Origin: Bacteroidales bacterium
GTDB lineage: Bacteria; Bacteroidota; Bacteroidia; Bacteroidales; UBA3663
NCBI GenBank assembly: GCA_016293065.1
Contig: JAEDEY010000081.1
Span: 1-9,688 of the forward strand
Length of the DNA stretch: 9,688 nucleotides
Direction of reading: 5' to 3'
Positions 1 through 6,595 of this stretch are shown piece after piece (the first letter of the stretch is position 1; every line of letters starts with the position of its first letter). The position numbers and the translations under genes were made by a program. Below the pieces are notes generated by a model. It was not told where the DNA came from, did no database searches, and saw nothing but the letters and a program-made list of their open reading frames with translations.

Positions 1-3
1 TCA

Positions 4-1335
4 TCAATCCCAAGCAGCGAGATCCTTGCCGATGTCTCGGCGATAATACTTGCCTTCGAACTGGATGAGCTCGGCTCCGCTCATCGACTGTGCAAGTGCC
101 TCGTCGCGGTTGTTGCCGTATGATGTGACGCAGATAACTCGTCCGCCAGCTGTCACGACGTTGCCATCCTTTTTGGCTGTGCCTGCATGGAAGAGAATAG
201 ACTTCCTGTGGCTGTCTTCTGGAGCTACTACTCCTTGTGTGAACAGCTCGTCGTCCATGCCTGTCATCACTTTGCCCTTTTCATACGATCCTGGATAACC
301 TCCCGATACGAGTACTACAGTCACGGATGCACGGGGATCGATCTCGAGTGTCTTTTCATCGAGGTTCCCGTTGGCTACACCATCGAGAAGCTCCACGAGG
401 TCGCTCTTGATACGAGGCATTACTACCTCTGTCTCAGGGTCACCCATGCGCACATTGTATTCGATTACCATTGGGTCGCCAGCTCTGTAGTTCTGGATTG
501 GACGATCCATGCGGATGAGTCCGAGGAAGATGAAGCCCTTGTATTCGAGACCTTCCTTGCTGAGGCCAGCTATTGTTGGCTTGACGATGCGTTCCTCGAC
601 TTTCTGCATAAACTCATCGTTGGCAAACGGAACAGGAGAGCAGTTGCCCATACCTCCAGTGTTGAGGCCCGTGTCACCTTCGCCAATACGCTTGTAGTCC
701 TTGGCTACAGGGAGTATCTTGTAGTTCTTGCCATCGGTTAGCACGAAGACCGAGCACTCTATGCCGCTCATGAACTCTTCGATAACGACAGTAGCCGAAG
801 CAGCACCAAACATTCCGCCGAGCATCTCTTTCAGCTCGCGCTTTGCTTCGTCGAGAGTAGGCAGAATCAGCACACCCTTGCCAGCAGCCAAGCCATCGGC
901 TTTAAGGACGTATGGTGCCTGAAGAGTCTCGAGGAACTTGCAAGCCTCGTCGTATTCAGCGGCGGTGAACGACTGATAGCGGGCAGTAGGGATGTTGTTG
1001 CGCATCATGAAACGCTTGCAGAAATCCTTTGAACCCTCAAGCTGTGCAGCTGCCTTGCTTGGGCCGATAACCTTGACATCAGTACCCTTGAAGAAGTCGT
1101 AGATGCCGTTGACAAGCGGATCTTCAGGCCCGACAACGATCATTTCGATGCAGTTGGCTGCAACAAAATCCTTGATCTTGTCAAATTCGTTGACCTTGAT
1201 AGCCACGTTCTCTCCATAAGCGCCTGTGCCTGCATTACCTGGTGCAATGAAGAGTTTGGTACATCTTGAGCTTTGAGCCAGTTTCCATGCAATGGCACAT
1301 TCGCGTCCGCCACTGCCTAATAATAATATCTTCAT
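4..1335 (-). CDS. purD: Phosphoribosylamine--glycine ligase (GAR synthetase)
   Basis: PurD joins 5-phosphoribosylamine to glycine using ATP, giving glycinamide ribonucleotide, the second step of cytosolic de novo purine synthesis. The 443-residue protein has the full family layout: an N-terminal MKILLLGSGGRE nucleotide-fold motif, VVGPEDPLVNG near residues 67-77, the ATP-grasp loop KADGLAAGKGV (145-155), NTGGMG (225-230) and the metal/ATP signature EYNVRMGDPETE (292-303), followed by the C-terminal domain with HAGT and GGRVICVTSYG. Length is normal. The ATG at 1335 is chosen over a TTG two codons upstream because family members start directly with MKIL-type sequence. The gene ends with two adjacent TGA codons. 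It lies 34 bases after the S9 peptidase gene with no visible promoter between, so it is probably the last gene of that unit. A short insertion around residues 277-287, before the EYNVR motif, looks longer than usual. The identification is secure. Confidence 0.97.
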   Translation of the reverse strand: MKILLLGSGGRECAIAWKLAQSSRCTKLFIAPGNAGTGAYGENVAIKVNEFDKIKDFVAANCIEMIVVGPEDPLVNGIYDFFKGTDVKVIGPSKAAAQLEGSKDFCKRFMMRNNIPTARYQSFTAAEYDEACKFLETLQAPYVLKADGLAAGKGVLILPTLDEAKRELKEMLGGMFGAASATVVIEEFMSGIECSVFVLTDGKNYKILPVAKDYKRIGEGDTGLNTGGMGNCSPVPFANDEFMQKVEERIVKPTIAGLSKEGLEYKGFIFLGLIRMDRPIQNYRAGDPMVIEYNVRMGDPETEVVMPRIKSDLVELLDGVANGNLDEKTLEIDPRASVTVVLVSGGYPGSYEKGKVMTGMDDELFTQGVVAPEDSHRKSILFHAGTAKKDGNVVTAGGRVICVTSYGNNRDEALAQSMSGAELIQFEGKYYRRDIGKDLAAWD

Positions 1336-1369
1336 ATTCAAATATTGGTGTTAATGGAGTGAAGAGGAT

Positions 1370-3451
1370 TTATAAGTGGTCGAAGAAATACTGAGCAATG
1401 CGATTGTTGAGATGGTTGCGGTCCTTGCCACTCACGTTGTGTGGGTGGTTGACATACATCATGAAGTCGGGATAGGTATTTTCCTTGACCGAGTTCTTGA
1501 GGAACTGCAACGACATCTGTGGCACCACTGTATCGTCCTGATCGTCGTGGATGATGAGCAGCTTGCCCTTGAGCTTGCCTGCCTGATTGATCAGTGTATT
1601 GTTGGCATAGCCTTCTGGATTGTTCTGAGGTGTGCCCATATAGCGTTCGCCATACATGACCTCGTAACGGCTCCAGTCGAGAACAGGACCGCCACATACG
1701 CCGACCTTGAAGGTCTCAGGGTAGTTGAGCATCATGTAGGTGGTCATGAATCCGCCATAGCTCCAGCCATAGATGCCGATGCGGTTGGCATCGACGTATG
1801 GAAGAGAAGTGAGTACTTCAATACCCTTCATCTGATCCTTGCCTTCGTTATAGCCGAGGTTATGCCAGATGGCTTGTTCGAATTCAAGTCCGCGGTTGCT
1901 CGAACCTCGTCCGTCGATTGTGAAGACCACGTATCCGCGAGAAGCCATGAAGCAATCCCATGCAGGAAGTCCCCACTGATAGCCGTCAGTGATGAGCTGG
2001 GTGTGAGGTCCGTTGTAGAGATAGACAACAGCAGGATATTTCTTGCCTTCTTCCATGTTCAATGGCTTCACCACACGATAGTAGAGATCTGTCACACCAT
2101 CGGCTGCCTTGGTTGTACCTACTGTCACCTCTGGACGAGCATATCCCTTCCATGGGTCTTCAGCTGTATAAAGCACTTTGCGGCTCACCTTGTTGCCCTT
2201 GATGGTGCAGAGCTGGCATACACGTGGTGTCGTGCTGTTGGAATAAGCATCGTAGAACTGTGTGTAGTCCTTGTTGAACATCACGCTGTGACGACCAGGT
2301 TCGGCTGTGAGACGTATCACCTTCTTAGTCTTGAGATCCACTTTGTAGAGGTTGCTCTCAAGAGGAGAATCCTTGGTTGCCATGAAGAAAGCCGACTTGC
2401 ACTTTGGATCGACCCCGATAAGGTTGGTGACAAGCCAGTCGCCAGATGTAATCGGTGTGATTATGTCGTTGCGGTTTTCAGCCGACTGACCAGCCTTCTT
2501 GTCGAGCTGGCAGAGATAGAGATGGTTGAAGCCGCTCTTTTCGTCCTGATAGATGAACTTGTCGTTGCTGCCAGGAAGGAAGAAGAGAGGGTTCTCGGGC
2601 TCTACATATTTTTCGCTTTCTTCGGTGAAGACAGTATAGAGATACTGGCCTGTCTCAGTGCTGTAGGCATTGAGTGCCATAAAGTTCTGCAGGCGGTTGA
2701 GCTCAAAAATGAAGATCTCCTTGCCATCTGGTCGCCAAGATATATTTGTCAGGTAATGATCTGGATCATTGAGTCCGCGTTGTGTCTGACCATTCATTGC
2801 CCATTCAGGTTTTTCGTTGGTCTTGAGATAGACAATTATCTGTGTATCAGGGCTATAAATACCTACAGCAACCTGATGTGAAGTCATGCCAGCCATCGGA
2901 TATTTGCTCCATTTCACCGTTGCTTCGCGATCGTCAGTTTGCACCAATGGATAGCTCTGAACCATTGTCTCGTCCATGCGATAGAACGCAAGCTGATGAC
3001 CAGAAGGGCTCCAGAAAATACCTCCGTTGATGCCGAACTCATTGCGATGAACCGACTGTCCCCACACGATGTCTCCTTCCTTGTTGTCGGAAACCTCGAA
3101 ACGTACAGGCTCTTCTAGGGTCATGATTCCTGGTTCCTTTGATCTGTTGGATTGAACCACAAAGAGCTTGCTGCCCTCGTTGACGGCACTCCATTCGCCA
3201 TCGGCCGATAGTTTGCCTTGGCGGCCGTTGCGGCGAGGTCCTCCCATACGCCCGTCAGCACCTTGTGCATCTTCTGGCTTTACATACTGAAACACACCAT
3301 TCTCGTCGAAGTGAGTATTTAGCAGAGACTTGGCATATTTGCCCTGCATAGCCTCGAAAGTGAGAATCTCGCCCTTTGTCTCTGGGGTAGTGCCCTGAGC
3401 GAATACTGATGTCATAAGGCCCATGGCAAGAATAGTAAATAAGTTACGCAT
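1370..3451 (-). CDS. Exported S9 family serine peptidase, dipeptidyl-peptidase IV-like
   Basis: A prolyl-oligopeptidase-family enzyme that probably removes dipeptides from peptide N-termini outside the inner membrane. The 693-residue protein begins with a signal peptide (MRNLFTILAMGLMTSVFA, likely cleaved before QG). Residues about 80-450 form the DPP-IV-type beta-propeller (repeated WSP.G and W.PDGK blade motifs). Residues about 460-693 form the alpha/beta-hydrolase domain with DGRGSSNRG (513-521), nucleophile Ser564 in GWSYGG, the acid probably Asp640 in HDDQDD, and His671 in NHPHNV, so the triad is complete. The substrate N-terminus anchor, usually two glutamates (YEEE-type motif), reads HRNEFG at 135-140, so only one Glu seems kept. 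A Gly/Arg-rich patch lies at about 69-80. The gene starts 18 bases after the methyltransferase gene and precedes purD by 34 bases. The family is certain; exact dipeptide preference cannot be read from sequence. Confidence 0.93.
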   Translation of the reverse strand: MRNLFTILAMGLMTSVFAQGTTPETKGEILTFEAMQGKYAKSLLNTHFDENGVFQYVKPEDAQGADGRMGGPRRNGRQGKLSADGEWSAVNEGSKLFVVQSNRSKEPGIMTLEEPVRFEVSDNKEGDIVWGQSVHRNEFGINGGIFWSPSGHQLAFYRMDETMVQSYPLVQTDDREATVKWSKYPMAGMTSHQVAVGIYSPDTQIIVYLKTNEKPEWAMNGQTQRGLNDPDHYLTNISWRPDGKEIFIFELNRLQNFMALNAYSTETGQYLYTVFTEESEKYVEPENPLFFLPGSNDKFIYQDEKSGFNHLYLCQLDKKAGQSAENRNDIITPITSGDWLVTNLIGVDPKCKSAFFMATKDSPLESNLYKVDLKTKKVIRLTAEPGRHSVMFNKDYTQFYDAYSNSTTPRVCQLCTIKGNKVSRKVLYTAEDPWKGYARPEVTVGTTKAADGVTDLYYRVVKPLNMEEGKKYPAVVYLYNGPHTQLITDGYQWGLPAWDCFMASRGYVVFTIDGRGSSNRGLEFEQAIWHNLGYNEGKDQMKGIEVLTSLPYVDANRIGIYGWSYGGFMTTYMMLNYPETFKVGVCGGPVLDWSRYEVMYGERYMGTPQNNPEGYANNTLINQAGKLKGKLLIIHDDQDDTVVPQMSLQFLKNSVKENTYPDFMMYVNHPHNVSGKDRNHLNNRIAQYFFDHL

Positions 3452-3469
3452 ATATTTTCTATGGGAAAT

Positions 3470-5197
3470 TTATTTGTCGTCAGAAAGATCGAGCACATGC
3501 TTCGATGCGTCAAAGTCTTCTCTAAACATCGGGCGGTTTGGGTCGAAAACCTTTGGAACTCGCTTATTCTCTTTCTTGTCCTTATCGAAAGGCTTCTTTT
3601 CTTTGTCAAAAGGTTTCTTATCTTTGTTGAACGGCTTGCGTTCGCGAACTGGTTTAGCTTCAGTTTTCTTTGCTACGATCGAACCATCCTCGCGTACCTC
3701 GTAGTCGCGTTCTTTCTTGCTGTCGCGAGAGCCTGCTGGCTTCTTCCTGTCTTTGTCAAACTTCTTTTCGCCCTTGTCAAATTTTTTGCCGCCTTTATCA
3801 AATTTCTTCTTGTCTTTGTCGAACTTCTTGCCACCCTTGTCTTCCGACTTCCGGTCTTTTTTTGCGTATTTATGTTCAAGTTTGGTAAATTTCTTCTCTC
3901 CTTCGTCGGCAGTTTTTTTCTCAAGTTCGTTGCCTTCAGCGCGGAATTCCTGAAACTTACCCTTGAACATCTCGTACTTGCGCAACTGGCAGCTGATGCC
4001 ACCATTGTTGAGATCGATCTTGATAGATGGCTTGAGGCCGATGAGGTCGAGAGGTTCTGCTTCCGACTTGTTGCCACGTGCATCCTTGAACACCACCTTC
4101 TCTTCGCTCGAGATCACCCATGCCTCGCAATTCTGGAATCCTTTCTTGAGCGAAGTGCCGACCATGCGGTAGAAAGTAGGAACGTCGGTAATGAGACGCT
4201 TGCCATAAGGAGGGTTGAAGACAAGCATTGGGGCAGGAGCATCTGGATTCTCTATCAGAGCCTCATTGTAAGAGTTCTCTGCAGGATGAGTCTCGTTGGC
4301 AAAGTCTTCAAAGTCCTTATGTTCGAGAGTGATGTATTTGGCAAGACCTGCAGCTTTGATGTTCTTTTCTGTCACTTCAAGAGCCACCTTTGAGATGTCG
4401 CTACCGTAGATATGATGAATGAACTCACGCTGTGCCGAATCATCGTCATAGAGATCCTGCCACAGTTCTGAGTCAAATGCGTTTTCGCCAACTGTCCAAC
4501 GCTCGAATCCGAAACTCTTGCGATAGATTCCAGCAGGAGTGTTGGTAGCGATGAGAGCCGCTTCCACGAGGAAGGTGCCGCTACCGCACATTGGGTCGAT
4601 GAGGTCGCGAGAACCATCCCAGCCTGCCTTCAAGAGGATACCGGCAGCAAGCACCTCGCTGATTGGAGCATCGGTGAGCTGTTCCTTGTATCCACGTTTG
4701 TATAAAGGTTCGCCTGATGAATCAAGACTGATGGTACAAGCCGAACCTTCCTGATCGCCCTCATCGGTGATGTGGAGGTTGAGCTGTACGTCAGCGCTTG
4801 CTACGCTGACCTTTGGTCGCTTCATACCCTTCTCGACAAAGAAATCGCAAATAGCGTCCTTGCATCGGTAAATGGCATAGCGTGAATTGCGGAAATTTTC
4901 GCTGTAAATAGTGTTGTCGATGGTTATCGTCTGGCCTTCTTCGATATATTTTGTCCAGTCGATGGCCTTGACCTTGTCATACAGCTCTTCAGGAGAAGAT
5001 GCTGTGAATCGTTCAACTGGCTTGAGGATTCGTAATGCGGTGCGGAGCCATAGATTGGCCATATATAGAGTCTTCTTGTCACCGACAAAACTTACCATAC
5101 GATTACCGATGGCAATGTTGATGCCACCGATAGATTCAATTTCTTTAGCGAGAATTTCTTCTAACCCAGCGAGGGTCTTTGCAATAATTTGAAACAT
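3470..5197 (-). CDS. THUMP-domain class I SAM-dependent RNA methyltransferase (RlmL/YpsC family) with lysine-rich repeat tail
   Basis: Likely an N2-guanine methyltransferase of 23S rRNA, matching the RlmL half of the E. coli RlmKL fusion; the exact target base is inferred. Residues 1-165 hold the N-terminal ferredoxin-like and THUMP RNA-binding region (MFQIIAKTLAGLEEILAKEI start). Residues about 165-410 are the Rossmann methyltransferase core, with SAM-binding motif I DPMCGSGTF (201-209), the GSDIS segment (265-269) and catalytic NPPYG (328-332). A tail of about 155 residues follows, extremely rich in Lys, Asp, Glu and Phe, with two sets of seven-residue repeats (456-483 and 520-540), ending in an acidic LSDDK. 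This tail is absent from E. coli RlmL as far as I know and is probably disordered. The second, RlmK-like methyltransferase domain is missing. The gene opens a tight unit with the S9 peptidase and purD; no clear promoter is seen in the 112-base spacer upstream. Confidence 0.92.
   Translation of the reverse strand: MFQIIAKTLAGLEEILAKEIESIGGINIAIGNRMVSFVGDKKTLYMANLWLRTALRILKPVERFTASSPEELYDKVKAIDWTKYIEEGQTITIDNTIYSENFRNSRYAIYRCKDAICDFFVEKGMKRPKVSVASADVQLNLHITDEGDQEGSACTISLDSSGEPLYKRGYKEQLTDAPISEVLAAGILLKAGWDGSRDLIDPMCGSGTFLVEAALIATNTPAGIYRKSFGFERWTVGENAFDSELWQDLYDDDSAQREFIHHIYGSDISKVALEVTEKNIKAAGLAKYITLEHKDFEDFANETHPAENSYNEALIENPDAPAPMLVFNPPYGKRLITDVPTFYRMVGTSLKKGFQNCEAWVISSEEKVVFKDARGNKSEAEPLDLIGLKPSIKIDLNNGGISCQLRKYEMFKGKFQEFRAEGNELEKKTADEGEKKFTKLEHKYAKKDRKSEDKGGKKFDKDKKKFDKGGKKFDKGEKKFDKDRKKPAGSRDSKKERDYEVREDGSIVAKKTEAKPVRERKPFNKDKKPFDKEKKPFDKDKKENKRVPKVFDPNRPMFREDFDASKHVLDLSDDK
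3578..3640 (-). repeat. Heptad repeat set 2 in methyltransferase tail (KKPFDKx, three units)
   Basis: Three tandem 21-base units encode residues 520-540 of the methyltransferase: RKPFNKD, KKPFDKE and KKPFDKD, followed by a degenerate KKENKR. The pattern Lys-Lys-Pro-Phe-Asp-Lys-Asp/Glu differs from set 1 by a proline in place of the third lysine. Set 1 lies about 36 residues earlier. Confidence 0.85.
3749..3832 (-). repeat. Heptad repeat set 1 in methyltransferase tail (xKKFDKx, four units)
   Basis: Four tandem 21-base units encode residues 456-483: GKKFDKD, KKKFDKG, GKKFDKG and EKKFDKD, then a broken unit RKK. Unit copies vary at synonymous positions, so this is not a very recent duplication, and the repeated peptide appears kept by selection or by repeated slippage in frame. 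Confidence 0.85.
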
Positions 5198-5203
5198 TGA
5201 TCA

Positions 5204-5291
5204 AGTTAATGGATAAGAAGTTAAGGAGCTAAGATGTTAAGTCGAGACTTTGACAGGCTTAACAAGATACAAAGCCCTTAACTCCTTACCT
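5204..5291. repeat. Intergenic octamer array (AGTTAAGG-like) in inverted orientation
   Basis: The 112-base spacer between the C1 peptidase gene and the methyltransferase gene is built largely from copies of an AGTTAAGG-like unit. Plus-strand copies are AGTTAAGG (5219-5226), AGCTAAGA (5227-5234) and TGTTAAGT (5235-5242), with weaker copies before them (5204-5218). Opposite-strand copies are AGTTAAGG (5276-5283), AGGTAAGG (5284-5291) and TGTTAAGC (5257-5264). Arms can pair, for example 5235-5241 with 5258-5264 (7 bp, 16-base loop) and 5219-5226 with 5276-5283 (8 bp). There is no T-run after the hairpin, so it does not look like a simple intrinsic terminator. Its role is unknown. Confidence 0.6.
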
Positions 5292-5309
5292 TATGATTAT
5301 AGAGATTTG

Positions 5310-6584
5310 TTATTTCTTACCTTTCTTGCCCTGAGCAGGTGCAGCGATGCCGTACTTAACTTTGATGTCATCAGCGATAGCAGCCTTGTTGACTGCGATG
5401 TTCATTGTCTTTGCACGCACGAAAGCTGGAGTTACATAGTAGATACCGTTGTAGTTGCCAGACTTGTCGCCCCAAGAGTTCTTTACCATGAAGTACTCAT
5501 TGCCCCACTGGTCGTTGGCAATACCGAAGATGAGCATACCATGGTCATCGGTTGTCTTCTTGCCATCGTACATTGCCTGACGTTCAGTTGCAGTCACGAT
5601 CTTCTGAGCCTTTGGAGTCACTTCCTTCTCTGCATCCTGTGCTTCTTCCTTTGGAGCATCAACGCCGATGAGACGTACCTGATCTGAGCTGACAGTGCTT
5701 TCTGCTACCTTCTCGTCGTCGTAAGTGGCAACACCCTTGCGAGAGAACCCTGCTTCCGACACGTCAGAAGCCCAGAGCACAGGATAGCCAGCCTTGACAG
5801 CCTCCTTGATTACACGGCAGAAGTCATCGAGTTCCATGTTGGTCGAAAGTCCCCAGCGCCAGTTGTCCTGTACCTCGATTACCATCTTTTGGAAGTCGTT
5901 CTCGGCTGTTGTGTAAGGCTCGTGAGTGAAGCTTGTGAGGTTTGCATAGTCAGAACCCTTGAGTCCGAGTGACTGTGCCCACGACTTTGGAGTATATTCC
6001 TTGCCATCGACAGTGAACTTCTCAGGGCACTTGCCGAGATAAACCTCATGAACTGCGCGGAAAGCCTTCTTCCAGAGCTGCTCGCCATCAGCATCAACCT
6101 GCATTGAGCGAAGCTTGGCTGCAGCTGCTACGATAGGATCGCTCATTGCAGAAAGTTCTGAATGCGCAGAGATTGTCTTGCCGTACATTACGCCTGCTGG
6201 CATTGCCTCGTCAGGTACAAGTCCGAAGTGGTCAACGGCATAGAGCACGTCATAGAGCGAACCACCTTGAGAGAAGCTTACGTCGCCAGATGTGCGAACA
6301 GCCTTCTCTGCGCGGTCTTCATAAGTCTTGAACACTACATACATCTCGCTGAGATCGTATGCCTTCTTCTTGGTGCGGAGCAGTTCTGACTCAAGGAAAG
6401 CCATGCCTGAATAGCACCAGCAAGTGCCAGCGTTACCCTGGTTCTTGACAGGAGTGATGGCAACAGAATCGACTGTTGTAAACTGATACTTTGGCTGAGG
6501 AGCCTCTGGAAGAGCGATGCGCAGCTGAGCAACTGCTCCTGCACACAACATTGCTGTTGCTGCAATCAAAAGAGTCTTTTTCAT
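5310..6584 (-). CDS. Exported C1 family cysteine peptidase, bleomycin hydrolase/PepC-like (C1B)
   Basis: A papain-fold peptidase of the C1B group, whose characterised members are aminopeptidases; the substrate here is unknown. The 424-residue protein starts with a signal peptide (MKKTLLIAATAMLCAGAVA, likely cleaved before Gln20), unlike the cytosolic PepC and bleomycin hydrolases. Catalytic residues are visible: Gln49 (oxyanion) and Cys55 in NQGNAGTCW, His348 in DDHGML, and Asn369 in VKNSWG. A charged stretch with many Lys and Glu (about 304-335) sits between the barrel half and the His segment, just before a TERQ...DDHG region typical of the family. The C-terminus is a short lysine tail, GKKGKK, rather than the usual family ending that reaches into the active site, so endopeptidase action is possible. 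It follows the S41 gene by 11 bases and is surely co-transcribed with it. A second cysteine (Cys57) lies two residues from the nucleophile. Confidence 0.92.
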   Translation of the reverse strand: MKKTLLIAATAMLCAGAVAQLRIALPEAPQPKYQFTTVDSVAITPVKNQGNAGTCWCYSGMAFLESELLRTKKKAYDLSEMYVVFKTYEDRAEKAVRTSGDVSFSQGGSLYDVLYAVDHFGLVPDEAMPAGVMYGKTISAHSELSAMSDPIVAAAAKLRSMQVDADGEQLWKKAFRAVHEVYLGKCPEKFTVDGKEYTPKSWAQSLGLKGSDYANLTSFTHEPYTTAENDFQKMVIEVQDNWRWGLSTNMELDDFCRVIKEAVKAGYPVLWASDVSEAGFSRKGVATYDDEKVAESTVSSDQVRLIGVDAPKEEAQDAEKEVTPKAQKIVTATERQAMYDGKKTTDDHGMLIFGIANDQWGNEYFMVKNSWGDKSGNYNGIYYVTPAFVRAKTMNIAVNKAAIADDIKVKYGIAAPAQGKKGKK

Positions 6585-6595
6585 TTTGGAATTTG

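Noticed and set aside
187..741. A 184-codon open frame on the plus strand opposite purD
   Set aside because: It is fully inside purD, has no recognisable domain and no promoter; a shadow frame.
1336..1341. A TTG start adding two residues to PurD
   Set aside because: Family members begin at the MKIL-type methionine, and the ATG at 1335 gives that start exactly.
1338..1697. A 119-codon minus-strand frame across the S9 3' end and the purD leader
   Set aside because: It is out of frame with the S9 hydrolase domain, which contains the catalytic Asp and His there, and its Ser/Gln/Arg-rich product matches nothing known.
1376..2881. A 501-codon open frame on the plus strand opposite the S9 peptidase
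   Set aside because: It lies entirely within the secure S9 coding region on the other strand. Its product is rich in His, Val, Ala and Ile with no motif, signal peptide or promoter. Long antisense frames arise from codon bias in the sense gene.
3461..4393. A 310-codon hydrophobic open frame on the plus strand opposite the methyltransferase tail
   Set aside because: The apparent membrane protein (Phe, Leu and Val runs) is the antisense reading of Lys, Glu and Asp codons in the repeat tail. No start signals are present and it overlaps proven coding sequence.
5198..5309. An intrinsic terminator or a promoter in the C1B to rlmL spacer
   Set aside because: The hairpins have no following T-run on either strand, and no good TAnnTTTG box was found reading toward the methyltransferase; only the octamer array is supported.
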